Positions 42,531 through 53,500 of a DNA stretch of 64,000 nt are shown piece after piece (within the stretch, counting starts at the first letter, position 1; each line of letters opens with the position of its first letter). The translations under genes and the position numbers were made by a program. A model generated the notes under the pieces. That model was given only the letters and a program-made list of their open reading frames with translations, did no database searches and had not been told where the DNA came from. This stretch comes from Thioclava nitratireducens (GTDB taxonomy: Bacteria; Pseudomonadota; Alphaproteobacteria; Rhodobacterales; Rhodobacteraceae). The DNA lies in contig NZ_CP019437.1 in assembly GCF_001940525.2 (NCBI RefSeq), positions 2,454,501 through 2,518,500 on the forward strand, read 5' to 3'.

Positions 42531-43360
42531 TGCACGCCCTCCCAGCCATCGGCGACGGTCAGCAGACGGTCCCCGGTCGCGTTTTCCGGCAGCGCGGCCA
42601 GAAGCGCGCGCGTATAGGGATGCTGGGGGTTCTCGAAGAGTGAGAGCACGTCGGCCTCCTCCAGTTTGCGGCCCTTGAACTGGACCGAGACGCGGTCGGC
42701 GGTCTCGGCCACGACGCCCATGTCATGGGTGATCATGATCAGCCCCATGCCGTATTCTTCCTGCAGGCTCATCAGCAGATCGAGGATCTGCTTCTGGATC
42801 GTCACGTCGAGCGCGGTCGTCGGCTCGTCGGCGATCAGCAGGCGCGGCTTGCAGGCGATGGCCATCGCGATCATCACACGCTGGCACTGACCGCCCGAGA
42901 GCTGGTGCGGATAGCTGTTCAGCCGCCGCTCGGGATCGGGGATGCCGACCTGTTCGAACAGCTCCAGCGCGCGTTTGCGGGCATCCTTGCCCTTCAGGCC
43001 AAGGTGACGCGTCAGCACTTCCTCGACCTGGAAACCGCAGGTGAAGGAGGGGTTGAGCGAGGAGATCGGCTCCTGGAAGATCATCGAGATTTCCTTCCCG
43101 ATGATCTGGCGACGTTCGCGGCCAGACATTTTCAGCATGTCGCGCCCGTCATAGGTGATCTCGTCGGCGGTGATCGTCGCGGTGGGCGGCAGAAGGCCCA
43201 TCACGGCGAGCATAGAGACCGATTTGCCTGAGCCGGATTCGCCCACGATGGCGAGCACTTCGCGGCCGGAGACCTCGACATCGATCCCGTCCACGGCGCG
43301 AAACGCGCCCTGAGCGGTGTCGAATTCGACGGTGAGATTGCGGATTTTCAGCAAGGACAT
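42527..43360 (-). CDS. dppD: Dipeptide ABC transporter ATP-binding protein
   Basis: A 277-residue ATPase paired with DppF to drive peptide import. Walker [10 protein letters not shown] (about 40-48), Q-loop [11 protein letters not shown], signature [14 protein letters not shown] with a cysteine where arginine is usual, and Walker [13 protein letters not shown]. It lacks the long cysteine-rich C-terminal Fe-S tail seen in E. coli DppD. It follows dppC after 4 bases. Confidence 0.92.
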   Translation of the reverse strand: MSLLKIRNLTVEFDTAQGAFRAVDGIDVEVSGREVLAIVGESGSGKSVSMLAVMGLLPPTATITADEITYDGRDMLKMSGRERRQIIGKEISMIFQEPISSLNPSFTCGFQVEEVLTRHLGLKGKDARKRALELFEQVGIPDPERRLNSYPHQLSGGQCQRVMIAMAIACKPRLLIADEPTTALDVTIQKQILDLLMSLQEEYGMGLIMITHDMGVVAETADRVSVQFKGRKLEEADVLSLFENPQHPYTRALLAALPENATGDRLLTVADGWEGVQ

Positions 43361-43364
43361 TGGC

Positions 43365-44273
43365 TCAGCTCCGCTTCAGTTTCGGATCGAGCGCGTCACG
43401 AAGGCCGTCGCCCATCAGGTTGATCGCCAGCACCGTCACGAGGATCGCGATACCCGGGAAGGTCACGACCCACCATGCGCGCAGGATGAACTCGCGCGCT
43501 TCCGACAGCATCGTGCCCCATTCCGGCGTCGGCGGCTGCGCCCCCATGCCGAGGAAGCCGAGCGCCGCCACGTCGAGGATCGCGTTCGAGAAGCTCAGCG
43601 TGCCCTGCACGATCAGCGGCGCGAGACAATTCGGCAGCACCGTGCGGAACATCAGGCGCATATGGCCTGCGCCCGCGACCTGTGCGGCCATGACATAATC
43701 ACGGTTCTTCTCGGACAGCACCGCGGCCCGCGTCAGGCGTGCGAAATGCGGCTGGTAGACGATGGCGATGGCGATCATCGCATTGATCAGGCCCGGGCCG
43801 AGCACCGCCACGAAGACGAGCGCGAGCAGCAGCGACGGGAAGGCGAGGATGATATCCATCACCCGCATGATCACGGTATCGACCCAGCCGCCGAACCAGC
43901 CGGCGAGCAGGCCGAGGAGCACGCCCACGGAGAGCGCGAGCAGCACGACCATCACGCCGATGAACAGCGAGAAGCGCGCGCCGAACAGCAGGCGCGAAAG
44001 GATGTCGCGTCCGACCGCGTCGGTGCCCATCAGGAACGTCCCGTTCGCGTCATGGGTCAGCGGACCCGCCAGAAGCGCGTCACGGAACTGCGTATCGGGA
44101 TCGAAGGGCGCGACCAGCGGCGCCGCGATCGCGGCCAGCGCGATCAGCACGAACACCACCAGACCCAGAACGGCCCCACGGTTTTCCTTGAAATAGAACC
44201 AGAACTCGGCGAATTGCGCGCGGCGCGTGCCGGCCGGGATATCGGTTTCGATCACTTCGGACATGTCACTCAC
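43365..44273 (-). CDS. dppC: Dipeptide ABC transporter permease
   Basis: A 302-residue inner-membrane permease with an N-terminal helix preceded by FWFYFKENRGAVLGL, the loop HxxGTDxxGRD-type motif (FLMGTDAVGRDILSRL) found in DppC/OppC, and an EAA motif (AAQVAGAGHMRLMFRTVLPN). About six membrane segments. It overlaps dppB by ATGA. Confidence 0.92.
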   Translation of the reverse strand: MSDMSEVIETDIPAGTRRAQFAEFWFYFKENRGAVLGLVVFVLIALAAIAAPLVAPFDPDTQFRDALLAGPLTHDANGTFLMGTDAVGRDILSRLLFGARFSLFIGVMVVLLALSVGVLLGLLAGWFGGWVDTVIMRVMDIILAFPSLLLALVFVAVLGPGLINAMIAIAIVYQPHFARLTRAAVLSEKNRDYVMAAQVAGAGHMRLMFRTVLPNCLAPLIVQGTLSFSNAILDVAALGFLGMGAQPPTPEWGTMLSEAREFILRAWWVVTFPGIAILVTVLAINLMGDGLRDALDPKLKRS

Positions 44274-45277
44274 CTATGCCGGATACGCGGATTGATCAGA
44301 CCGTAGAGCAGATCCACGATCAGGTTCACGAACATCACGATCAGCGCGATCATCAACAGCCCGCCCTGCACGGAGGGGTAGTCGCGCCGCGAAATCGAGT
44401 CGACCATCCATTTGCCGATGCCCGGCCAGGAGAAGATCGTCTCGGTCAGGATCGCGCCCGCCATCAGCATGCCGACCTGAAGGCCGATCGTGGTGATGAC
44501 CGGGATCATCGCATTGCGCAGCGCGTGGACGCCCACGACGCGGCGCGGCGGCATCCCCTTGGCGCGTGCGGTGCGCACGTAATCCTCGCCCAGCACTTCA
44601 AGCATGGCCGAGCGGGTCTGGCGCGCGATCACCGCGAGCGGGATCGTCGCCAGCACGATCGCGGGCAGGATCAGGTGGCTCAGCGCCGAGGTGAGCGCGC
44701 CGGACTGCCCCGACATCAGCGCATCCCAGATCATGAAGCCGGTGCCGTTGGGGAAGTAATACATCAGCGAGATGCGCCCCGAGACCGGCGTCCATTGCAG
44801 AATGCCGGAGAAGAGGATGATGAGCAGCAGGCCCCACCAGAAGATCGGCATCGAATAGCCCACCAGCGCCGTGCCCATCGTCGCCTGATCGAACCACGAG
44901 CCGCGCTTGATCGCGGCCATCACGCCGATCGGCACGCCGATCACCACGGCGAGGAACATCGCGCAGACGCCCAGCTCCAGCGTGGCCGGGAAGAGTGCGA
45001 AGAACTCACCGAGCACGGGTTTGTGGGTCACGAGGCTGTCGCCGAGATTGCCATGGGCGAGTTGCCAGATGAACTCGAGATATTGCTGCCAGAGCGGGCG
45101 ATCGAAGCCCAGCTGATGCGCCAGCTCGGCATGGCGTTCGGGGCTCAGCCCGCGCTCGCCTGCCATCAGCAGCACGGGATCCCCGGGCAGCACCCGAACG
45201 AAGCCGAAAGCCACGATCGTGATGCCGATCAGCGTAGGGATCAGCCAGAGGATCTTGCCGATTATGAAACGTAACAT
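44270..45277 (-). CDS. dppB: Dipeptide ABC transporter permease
   Basis: A 335-residue permease with first helix IGKILWLIPTLIGITIVAF, the periplasmic PGDP motif (RVLPGDPVLLMAGE) shared by DppB/OppB, and the EAA segment (RTARAKGMPPRRVVGVHALRN). With DppC it forms the membrane channel for di- and tripeptides. It follows dppA after a 160-base gap that holds a stable hairpin. Confidence 0.92.
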   Translation of the reverse strand: MLRFIIGKILWLIPTLIGITIVAFGFVRVLPGDPVLLMAGERGLSPERHAELAHQLGFDRPLWQQYLEFIWQLAHGNLGDSLVTHKPVLGEFFALFPATLELGVCAMFLAVVIGVPIGVMAAIKRGSWFDQATMGTALVGYSMPIFWWGLLLIILFSGILQWTPVSGRISLMYYFPNGTGFMIWDALMSGQSGALTSALSHLILPAIVLATIPLAVIARQTRSAMLEVLGEDYVRTARAKGMPPRRVVGVHALRNAMIPVITTIGLQVGMLMAGAILTETIFSWPGIGKWMVDSISRRDYPSVQGGLLMIALIVMFVNLIVDLLYGLINPRIRHR

Positions 45278-45389
45278 GTCACCGGTCCTGTTTGCGGTTC
45301 TCTGCGGAACCTTCGTGGAGCCCCTGCCCGCCGCACCCTGTCGCGCCCGCGGTCATCGGTCTCCGATGTTTGGCCCCTGAAAGTATTGC

Positions 45390-45415
45390 GAGGCGCCCGG
45401 TCTCCCGGACGCCTC
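45390..45415 (-). promoter_or_regulatory. Stable intercistronic hairpin between dppA and dppB
   Basis: GAGGCGcCCGG pairs with CCGGaCGCCTC across a short loop, 22 bases after the dppA stop, with no T-run on the minus strand. Such hairpins after binding-protein genes stabilise the upstream mRNA or cause partial termination, so that dppA product exceeds the permease. Confidence 0.6.
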
Positions 45416-45437
45416 AATCAGACGGGTATTCTCAGGA

Positions 45438-47036
45438 TCACTCCGAGATGTCCACCCCATAGAAGTCGTGACCGCCCAGCGGGCTCATCACGTAGCCGGT
45501 GACCTTCTTGGACATCGGCATGAACACGGTCGAGTGGGCGATGGTGTCCCACGGCGCCTGTTCCTTGAAGACTTCCTGAGCCTCTTTGTAGAGCTTGGTG
45601 CGCTCGGCCTGATCGTTGCTCTGACGTGCCTTGGTGATCAGATCGTCGAATTTCTGATTGCACCAGAAGGCACGGTTCGCACCGCTTTCGGCCGCCGAGC
45701 AGCCCAGCAGAACCGCGAGGAAGTTGTCCGGGTCGCCGTTGTCGCCGGTCCAGCCGAGAATCACCGCGCCGTCACGGCTCGGGTCTTTCGACTTCTTCAG
45801 GTACTCGCCCCACTCGTAGGAGACGATGTTCGCCTTCACGCCGACCTTGGCGAGATCCGACTGCATCAGCTCCGCGGTGCGGCGCGCGTTCGGCATGTAG
45901 GGCCGCTGCACGGGCATCGCCCAGATGTTCATCTCGAGGTCCTTCACGCCGGCATCCTCGAGCATTTTCTTAGCCTGCTCAGGATCGTAGGCGTCGTCCT
46001 TGATGTCCTTGTTATAGGACCACATGGTCGGCGGGATCGGGTTCTTGGCAACCTGGCCCGCACCCTGGAAGACCGCGTCGATGATCGCATCCTTGTTGAT
46101 CGCCATGTTCAGCGCCTTGCGGACTTCGACCTTGTCGAACGGAGCCTGCGTGGTGTTGTAGGCGAGGTAGGCCACGTTCAGACCGGGCTGCTCGTCGACC
46201 TTGATGTTCGAGTCGTCCTTGAGCGCCTGAATGTCGGCCGGCGCCGGGTACGGCATGATCTGGCACTCGCCCGCCTGCAGCTTCTGCATGCGCACCGCCG
46301 GATCGGGGGTGATCGCGAAGATCAGGTCGTCGACCGGGGTCTTGCCCTTGAAGTAGTCCGGATTCGCCTTGTAGCGGATCACGGCGTCCTTCTGGTAAGC
46401 CACGAAGGAGAACGGGCCGGTGCCGACGGGCACGTTGTTGATGTCGGCCTTGCGGTCTTCGCCGGCGAGCTTGTCGGCATATTCCTTCGACAGGATCGAC
46501 GCGAAGTCCATCGCGAGGTCGGCGAGGAACGGCGCGTTCGGCTCGGACAGGGTGAACTTCACCGTGTAATCGTCGACTTTCTCGATCGATTTGATGATCG
46601 TCGGCATATCCATGCCGGCATAGTATTCATAGGACACGCCCGGCGCGTAAGCGTAATAGGGGTTGTCCTTGTTGCCCTGACGGTCGAACGAGAAAATCAC
46701 GTCATCGGCGTTGAAATCGCGGCTCGGGGTGAAGCCCTCGACCGAGTGGAATTTCACGCCCTTGCGCAGGTTGAACGTGTAGGTGAGGCCGTCATCCGAG
46801 ACGTCCCAGCTTTCCGCGAGGCCCGGTTCGATCTCGGTCGTGCCCGGCTTGAATTCGACGAGCTGGTCGTAGACCGGGTGCGAAGAGGCGTCGAAGGTGG
46901 TGCCCGCGGTGTAAGGCGCGGGATCGAAGCCTTCCGGCGACGCTTCCGAGCAGTAAACGAGCGTCTTGGCGCCGGCCCCGCCTGCGGTCATCATCACCGC
47001 GGCAGCCCCCGCCAAAAGCATCGAGCGAATGGTCAT
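45438..47036 (-). CDS. dppA: Dipeptide ABC transporter substrate-binding protein
   Basis: A 532-residue periplasmic binding protein (SBP family 5) with a signal peptide ending about GGAGA-KT (residue 23), then LVYCSEASPEGFDPAPYTAG as in DppA. Conserved DppA features include the RKGVKFH segment and GWTGDNGDPDNFL near 405-420. It binds dipeptides (and in E. coli also heme) for the DppBCDF importer. First gene of the operon. Confidence 0.93.
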   Translation of the reverse strand: MTIRSMLLAGAAAVMMTAGGAGAKTLVYCSEASPEGFDPAPYTAGTTFDASSHPVYDQLVEFKPGTTEIEPGLAESWDVSDDGLTYTFNLRKGVKFHSVEGFTPSRDFNADDVIFSFDRQGNKDNPYYAYAPGVSYEYYAGMDMPTIIKSIEKVDDYTVKFTLSEPNAPFLADLAMDFASILSKEYADKLAGEDRKADINNVPVGTGPFSFVAYQKDAVIRYKANPDYFKGKTPVDDLIFAITPDPAVRMQKLQAGECQIMPYPAPADIQALKDDSNIKVDEQPGLNVAYLAYNTTQAPFDKVEVRKALNMAINKDAIIDAVFQGAGQVAKNPIPPTMWSYNKDIKDDAYDPEQAKKMLEDAGVKDLEMNIWAMPVQRPYMPNARRTAELMQSDLAKVGVKANIVSYEWGEYLKKSKDPSRDGAVILGWTGDNGDPDNFLAVLLGCSAAESGANRAFWCNQKFDDLITKARQSNDQAERTKLYKEAQEVFKEQAPWDTIAHSTVFMPMSKKVTGYVMSPLGGHDFYGVDISE

Positions 47037-47256
47037 GGTCTGTCCTTCCTGTTGGTTGGTCTTCTCGTGTGTGCCGCTGCCCCCTCAACGGTCGCGCGGA
47101 CGCGACATCGTGGGACGGTTCAAACACAAACTGGTGAGGAGTAAATCGTGCTTTGATCACGTGGTCAATGAATGCCGTGACGTCGCGGGTCACGAGCGGG
47201 TGAAGCTTTCGTGCGTCCGAGGCACGGGGTCACGCCGCAGCGCGCCGTTCACCGCC

Positions 47257-48135
47257 TCAATCGAGCGGGATCACGTCCACCGCCTGCGCGCTTTGCTGAC
47301 CGCCCGCCCCGCGCATCGCCCCGCGCAAAGGCGGCACGTCGTCATAGTCGCGGCCATAGCCGACGGTGATGTAATCCTCGCCCGCATATTGATCGTTCGT
47401 GGGGTCGAATTCGATCCAACCGGTCTCCGCCCCCGCCCATGCGCGCACCCAGGCATGCATCGCATCCGCGCCTTCCAGACGCGGTTGGCCGGGCGGCGGA
47501 TAGGTTCGCAGGAAGCCCGAGACGTAGCCCGCAGGGATGCCCACACCGCGCAGGCAGGAGATCATGATATGGCTGAAATCCTGGCAGACGCCGTGGCGGT
47601 TCGCGAATGCCTCCGCCGCGGGCGTGTTGACATCGGTCGCGCCCGCATCGAAGCGCATCTCCCGGTGCAGCGCACGCCCCAATGCCTCGATCGCGCCGCG
47701 CGCGGTCTGGCCCGGCTGCAACTGCGCCCGGGCGAACTCGGTCATCGCCTTGGTCGGCGAGGCGCGGCGCGAGGGCGCGAGGAAGTGATGCGGCGCGTCG
47801 GGCGCGAGGCTGCGAAATTGCGCGATCTCCTGCGCCAGTTCCTCGCGCGGCGACGACAGGTCCAGCCCCGGCTCCGCCAGCCCGCGCTCAATCCTGGCGT
47901 TCAGCGTCACTCCGATCTCGGCGACCGGCGCGTGCCACACCGCCGAGGTCATGCCATTGCCGAAGAAATCGCGCGACTCGTGACGCTCGTCGGGCGGAGG
48001 ATCGAAGCTGAGCACCCGCGATGTGACGGTTTGCAGCCCCGCGATGTCCGAGGGCAGCACCCGCAGCAGGGTCCGCGCATGATCCGATGGCGCGTTATAC
48101 CTGTAGGTCAACTTCAGCTTCACCTCGTAACGCAT
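47257..48135 (-). CDS. Transglutaminase-like (papain-fold) protein
   Basis: A 292-residue protein with an N-terminal beta domain typical of bacterial transglutaminase homologues (RYEVKLKLTYRYNAP) and a C-terminal transglutaminase core with catalytic Cys184 (HGVCQDFSH), His227 (DAMHAWVRAW) and Asp244 (FDPTND). No signal peptide. Such proteins may cut or form isopeptide bonds. It follows the ATP-grasp/alpha-E gene by 4 bases, the last of a three-gene cluster predicted in the literature to ligate and process peptides; substrates are unknown. Confidence 0.88.
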   Translation of the reverse strand: MRYEVKLKLTYRYNAPSDHARTLLRVLPSDIAGLQTVTSRVLSFDPPPDERHESRDFFGNGMTSAVWHAPVAEIGVTLNARIERGLAEPGLDLSSPREELAQEIAQFRSLAPDAPHHFLAPSRRASPTKAMTEFARAQLQPGQTARGAIEALGRALHREMRFDAGATDVNTPAAEAFANRHGVCQDFSHIMISCLRGVGIPAGYVSGFLRTYPPPGQPRLEGADAMHAWVRAWAGAETGWIEFDPTNDQYAGEDYITVGYGRDYDDVPPLRGAMRGAGGQQSAQAVDVIPLD

Positions 48136-48139
48136 CGGA

Positions 48140-50575
48140 TTACCTCAGATATTTCTGCGACACGAGATCGGAGAGCCGGAACAGGTCCGACCGGATCTGC
48201 TGTAACATCTGCAGCGTGACCTCCTCGGGCTCGATCACCGAGAGCTGGGTGCGCAGCGGCATGAGCGCGCGCAGCAGATCGCCCGGACGCCCGGCGACCT
48301 CCGCACCGGGGAGTTCATCAAGAAGCGCTTTCAAACCGTTGATATGGAAAAGAATTGCGCGCGGATTGGCGGCGTCGAGCACCAGCAGGTCCAGCACCGT
48401 CTCCAAGTTGGTGCGCACCCGGTAGCGGCGCTGGTGGGTGATGACGCTGTCGGCGACCTCCACCGCCAGATCGAGCGCTCCTTCCGGTGCGTCCTCGGCG
48501 GTGAAACGGATCAGCAGCGCGGCCAGCCCGTCGGCGCGCTCCAGCGCCCGCCCGATCGACAGGAAGCGCCAGCCCTCGAAACGATACATGTTCTCGTGCA
48601 CGAGCCCGGAGAACCCCGTGATCTTGCGCAAAAGCACCCCCATCGCGCGGGCCGCATCGTCGCCGGGGCGTGCGGTATTCACCATCTCCCGGGCGGTCTT
48701 CGACAGATCCTTCAGCGCGAGCCAGCCATCGGTCGAGAACCGGTCGCGCACTTTCGACGCGCAGGCCTGCGCCGCATCGAGCCGCTGCAACAGCGCGTCG
48801 GGCACCGGTTGCGAGATGTCGAAGCCATGCGCTCCGAGAAATTGCGCAAGCCGTGCAAGCCGCGGGTCTTCCGGGCTGCCTGTCGCGGCGAGGCGCAGGT
48901 GATAGGCGCGGATCACCCGGATCGAGTCTTCGCAGCGCTCGATATAGCGGCCGAGCCAGTACAGGTTGTCGGCGGCGCGCGCAGGCAGCGTGCCGGGGAT
49001 CTTGCGCCGGAAGGTGCCAGTCTGGCGCGGCGCGATACTTGCCGAGGGCACCGGCTTGTCCGAGACGATCCAGACATCGGCCACCGCGCCGCCTTGCTGC
49101 ATCGAGAGCGCGGTCGCATCGCCTTCTGGCCCGATCCGGGCATAGCCGCCCTTCATGAACTGCCAGCCCTGCGGCGTGCGCGCCGCAAATACGCGGACCG
49201 TCATCGGACAGGGCCGGATCGCGCCGCCGCCCTCCCCGTCGTCATGCCATGCGGGCGTCGTCGACAGCGTCACCGCCTCCTGCCCCACGAGCTTGCCGCC
49301 CTCGGCCTCCAGCCAATCCGCGATCGGCGCCTCCGCCCCCGAACGGAACTGCCCGCCCAGCGCGGTCGCGGCATCCAGATCGAACGGGAGATCCACCGCC
49401 ATCGCGGGGCCGATCATCATGTTGGCCGCATTGGCGCGGACATGGGCACGCTCGGACGCGCCGCCGCACCACCATGTCGCGATATTGGGCATGGCGAGCG
49501 GCTGCCCGGTCAGCACCCGCGAGATCTTCGGCAGGAAAGCCATCAGCGCGCGGGTTTCCAGCACCCCTGCGCCCAGCGCATTGACCATCGCCAGATTGCC
49601 TTCGCGCACCGCCTCCATCAGGCCGGGCGTGCCGATCTGCGTGGCGGGATCGAACTCCAGCGGATCGACGAAGCCCGCATCCATCCGCCGCCAGAGGGCA
49701 CCCAGCGGCTGTGGCCCCTCGATCGTGCGGACCATCGCCTCGCCGTTCTGGACCAAGAGATCCTCGCCTTCGAGAAGCGAGAGGCCGAGGTAGCGCGCGA
49801 TATAGGTGTGCTCGTAGTAGCTGTCATTGGCCGGGCCCGGCGTCAGGATCGCGGCGCGGCGCATATCGCCATCGGCCCGCCCCGCCAGCGTCTCCAGCGC
49901 GGCGCGGAAATCACCGAAGAAGGTGGCGAGCTTGTGGATATGATCGCGCGGGAAGCTCTCGGGGAAGATGCGCCCCGTGGCCATCCGGTTCTCCAGCGCG
50001 AAGCCTGCCCCCGAGGGCGCCTGCGTCCGATCCCCCAGCACGAACCACGACCCGTCCGGCGAGCGCCCGATCTCGAAGGCGAGGAAATGCAGGTAGTTCC
50101 CCCCCTTGGGCTGCACCCCCACCATCGGGCGCATCCAGTGCTTATTGCCCGCGATGAGTTCCGGCGGCAGGTGTCCGTTGGAGACCAGCGTGCCAGGCCC
50201 GTAGAGATCGGCCATCACCGCCTCCAGCAGATCGGCGCGCTGTGCCAGCCCCTCGCAGATACTCGACCATTCGCTTTCATGCAGCACGACGGGAATATGG
50301 CTAAGCGGCCATTCGCGTTCGGCCAGAACGTCGTTGGAATATTGCCGGTAATAGACGCCCGCGTCGCGCAGGTATTGATTGCCGCGCTCGAACCGCTGGG
50401 GGATTTCCCCCGGTTCGAGCTGCAGGAACTTCTCCACGAAGGGCCGCCAGACCCGCCGCATCGCGCCGGAGCGTTCGAACAGCTCGTCGGCCACGCCGGG
50501 CACAGGCGCATAGCCCGCCAGAAGTGGGTGCTGTTCGAGCGGGCTCGCAGCGTCGGGCGTATCGGGGCTTTGCAT
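48140..50575 (-). CDS. Circularly permuted ATP-grasp fused to alpha-E domain
   Basis: An 811-residue cytoplasmic protein. Residues about 50-500 are a circularly permuted type 2 ATP-grasp (GVYYRQYSND, NDSYYEHTYIARYLG, FMKGGYARIG), an ATP-dependent carboxylate-amine ligase fold. Residues about 530-811 are an all-helical alpha-E domain beginning ARAADNLYWLGRYIERCED. These are often separate neighbouring genes; here they are one polypeptide. Comparative genomics has linked these domains with transglutaminase-like proteins and amidoligases as a putative peptide-synthesising system. Function is unproven. Confidence 0.87.
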   Translation of the reverse strand: MQSPDTPDAASPLEQHPLLAGYAPVPGVADELFERSGAMRRVWRPFVEKFLQLEPGEIPQRFERGNQYLRDAGVYYRQYSNDVLAEREWPLSHIPVVLHESEWSSICEGLAQRADLLEAVMADLYGPGTLVSNGHLPPELIAGNKHWMRPMVGVQPKGGNYLHFLAFEIGRSPDGSWFVLGDRTQAPSGAGFALENRMATGRIFPESFPRDHIHKLATFFGDFRAALETLAGRADGDMRRAAILTPGPANDSYYEHTYIARYLGLSLLEGEDLLVQNGEAMVRTIEGPQPLGALWRRMDAGFVDPLEFDPATQIGTPGLMEAVREGNLAMVNALGAGVLETRALMAFLPKISRVLTGQPLAMPNIATWWCGGASERAHVRANAANMMIGPAMAVDLPFDLDAATALGGQFRSGAEAPIADWLEAEGGKLVGQEAVTLSTTPAWHDDGEGGGAIRPCPMTVRVFAARTPQGWQFMKGGYARIGPEGDATALSMQQGGAVADVWIVSDKPVPSASIAPRQTGTFRRKIPGTLPARAADNLYWLGRYIERCEDSIRVIRAYHLRLAATGSPEDPRLARLAQFLGAHGFDISQPVPDALLQRLDAAQACASKVRDRFSTDGWLALKDLSKTAREMVNTARPGDDAARAMGVLLRKITGFSGLVHENMYRFEGWRFLSIGRALERADGLAALLIRFTAEDAPEGALDLAVEVADSVITHQRRYRVRTNLETVLDLLVLDAANPRAILFHINGLKALLDELPGAEVAGRPGDLLRALMPLRTQLSVIEPEEVTLQMLQQIRSDLFRLSDLVSQKYLR

Positions 50576-50596
50576 AGGGTCTCCGTTAGGCTCGGA

Positions 50597-53500
50597 TCAA
50601 CTCAGCCCGACAGGACGTCGCAGGTCAAGCGTCAGGGGAAACTCCGGGTGGGGGGGCTCCGGTTCCGGACGATAGGCCCCCGGCGTGTGACCGTGCCCCT
50701 CGAAGCGCGCCAGTCGGCGGGCTTCCGCCTCGTTGCCGTTCACCGGGAAGGTATCGTAGTTGCGCCCCCCCGGATGGGCCACGTGGTAGACGCAGCCCCC
50801 GATCGCCCTGCCCGTCCAGTCGTCATAGATGTCGAAGGTCAGCGGCGCATTGACCGGCAGCGTCGGATGCAGCGCCTCTGCAGGTTGCCATGCCTTGAAC
50901 CGTACTCCCGCGACAGAGACCCCGCTCTCCTGCGTCCGCGCCAGCGGCACGGGGCGACGGTTGCACATCACCCTGTAGCGGTCCTGATGGAGCGAAGTCA
51001 TCTTCACCTGCAGACGCTCCACCGAGCTGTCGGTATAGCGAACCGTACCGCCAATGGCGCCGGTCTCCCCCAACACATGCCACGGCTCCAGCGCCTGACG
51101 GATCTCCAAGTGAACGCCTTCCGCCTCGATCTGACCGCAGAAGGGGAAACGGAACTCCGATTGCGCCTCGAACCATTGCGGATCGAGATCGAAACCGTGG
51201 CGGCGCAGATCGGCGAGAAGATCGGTGAAATCCTCCCACAGGTAATGCGGCAGCATGAAGCGGTCATGCAGCACCGTCCCCCAGCGCACCGGACGCCCCT
51301 CTACCGGCGCATTCCAGCACCGCGCGATGATGGCCCGCAACAGAAGCTGCTGGGCGAGCGACATGCGCGGGTCCGGCGGCATCTCGAAGCCGCGAAATTC
51401 GACGAGGCCAAGTCGCCCCGTGGGCCCGTCGGGCGAGAACATCTTGTCGATGCAGATCTCGGCGCGGTGCGTGTTCCCGGTGACGTCGGTCAGCATGTTG
51501 CGCAGCAGCCGGTCCACCAGCCACGGCGGCGGGACGTTGCCTGCCTCGGGCGGATGGATCTGGCTCAGCGCAATTTCCAGCTCGTAGAGCGTATCGTGCC
51601 GCGCCTCGTCAATCCGGGGCGCCTGCGAGGTTGGGCCGATGAAGAGGCCCGAGAACAGGTAGGACAGCGAGGGATGCCGCTGCCAGATCAGGATCAGCGA
51701 TTTCAGCAGATCGGGGCGACGCAGGAAGGGGCTGTCGAGCAGCGTCTCTCCGCCGACAACCACATGGTTGCCGCCCCCCGTGCCGGTATGGCGCCCGTCG
51801 ATCATGAACTTGTCGGCCCCCAGCCGGGACTGGCGGGCCTCCTCATAGATCGCCTCGGTGGTGGCGACGCAGTCCTCCCAGCTATGAGCGGGATGGATAT
51901 TCACCTCGATCACCCCGGGATCGGGCGCGACCCGGATCACGTTGAGGCGCGGGTCATGCGGCGGGGCGTAGCCTTCGATATGGATCGGCAGCCCCATCGC
52001 CTTGGCGCTTTCCTCGGCGGCGGCGATCAGTTCGAGATAGTCCTCCAGATCCTCGGTCGGCGGCATGAAGACGCACAGCCGCCCGTCGCGCGGCTCGACC
52101 GAGATCGCGGTGCGCACGACGCCGTCGATCGTATCCAGATCCTGCTCCACGATGGTCTGGCCCGGCTCGGCCGATTGCGCCTCGGAGACGGGCTGGCTGT
52201 GTTCCTCGGTGGGCTTGTCGACCAACCCCTTCGCGACGGCCTTCTCCATCTCGGCATGGAAATCGGGCAAATCGCCTTTGGGCAGCGAGGTATCGGTGAC
52301 GTAGTGATAGGGATATTGCGCGGGCGGGACATAGGGCAGCGCGCCCAGCGGCAGACGGAACCCGGCAGGGCTGTCCCCGGGGATCAGGAACAGCTTGCCG
52401 CGCCGGGTCTTCCACTTCTCCGAGCGCCAGCGATGGCCGGGCTGCGCCTTGGCCTGCCAGCGCTGCACCGGCAGGATGTAGCCCGTGGGCGTCTCCAGCC
52501 CGCGATTGAAGACCCGGGCGAAACGGGCGCGATCCTCGGGGTTCTTCAGCTTGCTGTCTTCGGGCGTGACGTTCTCTGGCAGGTTGCCTTCCTTGAGCAT
52601 CCATTCAGCCGGGTCTTCATAGGCGGGCTGCGCGTGATCGGGCTCGATCCCCAAATGCTCCGCGATGCCGCGCATCAGCGTGCCGGCCTCCTCCGGGCCC
52701 GCGCCGGTCTTGTCGCCCTCCTTGGCGATCAGATCTTCGTCGCGCCAGATCGGCTTGCCGTCGCGCCGCCAGTAGAGCGAGAAGGTCCAGCGCGGCAAGC
52801 TTTCGCCCGGATACCATTTGCCCTGCCCGTAATGCAGAAAGCCCCCCGGCGCGAAGCGGTCGCGCAGCCGCCGGATCAGCTCATCGGCCAGCGCGCGTTT
52901 TTGCGGGCCCACGGCGGCGGTGTTCCACTCGTCGCTCTCGAAATCGTCGATGGAGACGAAGGTCGGCTCTCCCCCCATCGTCAGGCGCACATCGCCCGCC
53001 TTCAGGCTTTCATCCACCTTGCGTCCCAGCGCATTGAGCCGGCCCCATGCCTCGTCGGAGAACGGCTTGGTGATGCGAGGATGTTCGGCCACCCGGTCCA
53101 CCGTCATGTCGAAGGCGAAACTCACCTCCGGGCTGCCGACCGAGGAAAAGCCCCCCGAGATCGGCGCGGCATTGCGGAAATGCGGAGTGGCGGCCAGCGG
53201 GATATGGCTCTCGCCGGTCAGCAATCCGGACGTCGGGTCCAGACCGATCCAGCCCGCGCCGGGGATGAACACTTCGCACCACGCGTGCAGGTCGGTGAAG
53301 TCGTGGTCGGTGCCAGACGGCCCGTCGAGCGCCTCCAGATCGGGCTTCAGCTGGATCAGGTAGCCCGAGACGAACCGCGCCGCGAAGCCGAGATGGCGCA
53401 GGACCTGAACCAGTAGCCACGAGCTGTCCCGGCAAGAGCCCGAGCATTTCTCCAAGGTCTCCTCTGGCGTCTGCACGCCGGGATCCATGCGGATCGTGTA

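Noticed and set aside
48344..53416. Very long open frame on the plus strand (about 1690 codons)
   Set aside because: It lies opposite the ATP-grasp/alpha-E and DUF2126 genes, crosses their boundary and has His/Arg-rich composition typical of an antisense frame in high-GC DNA.
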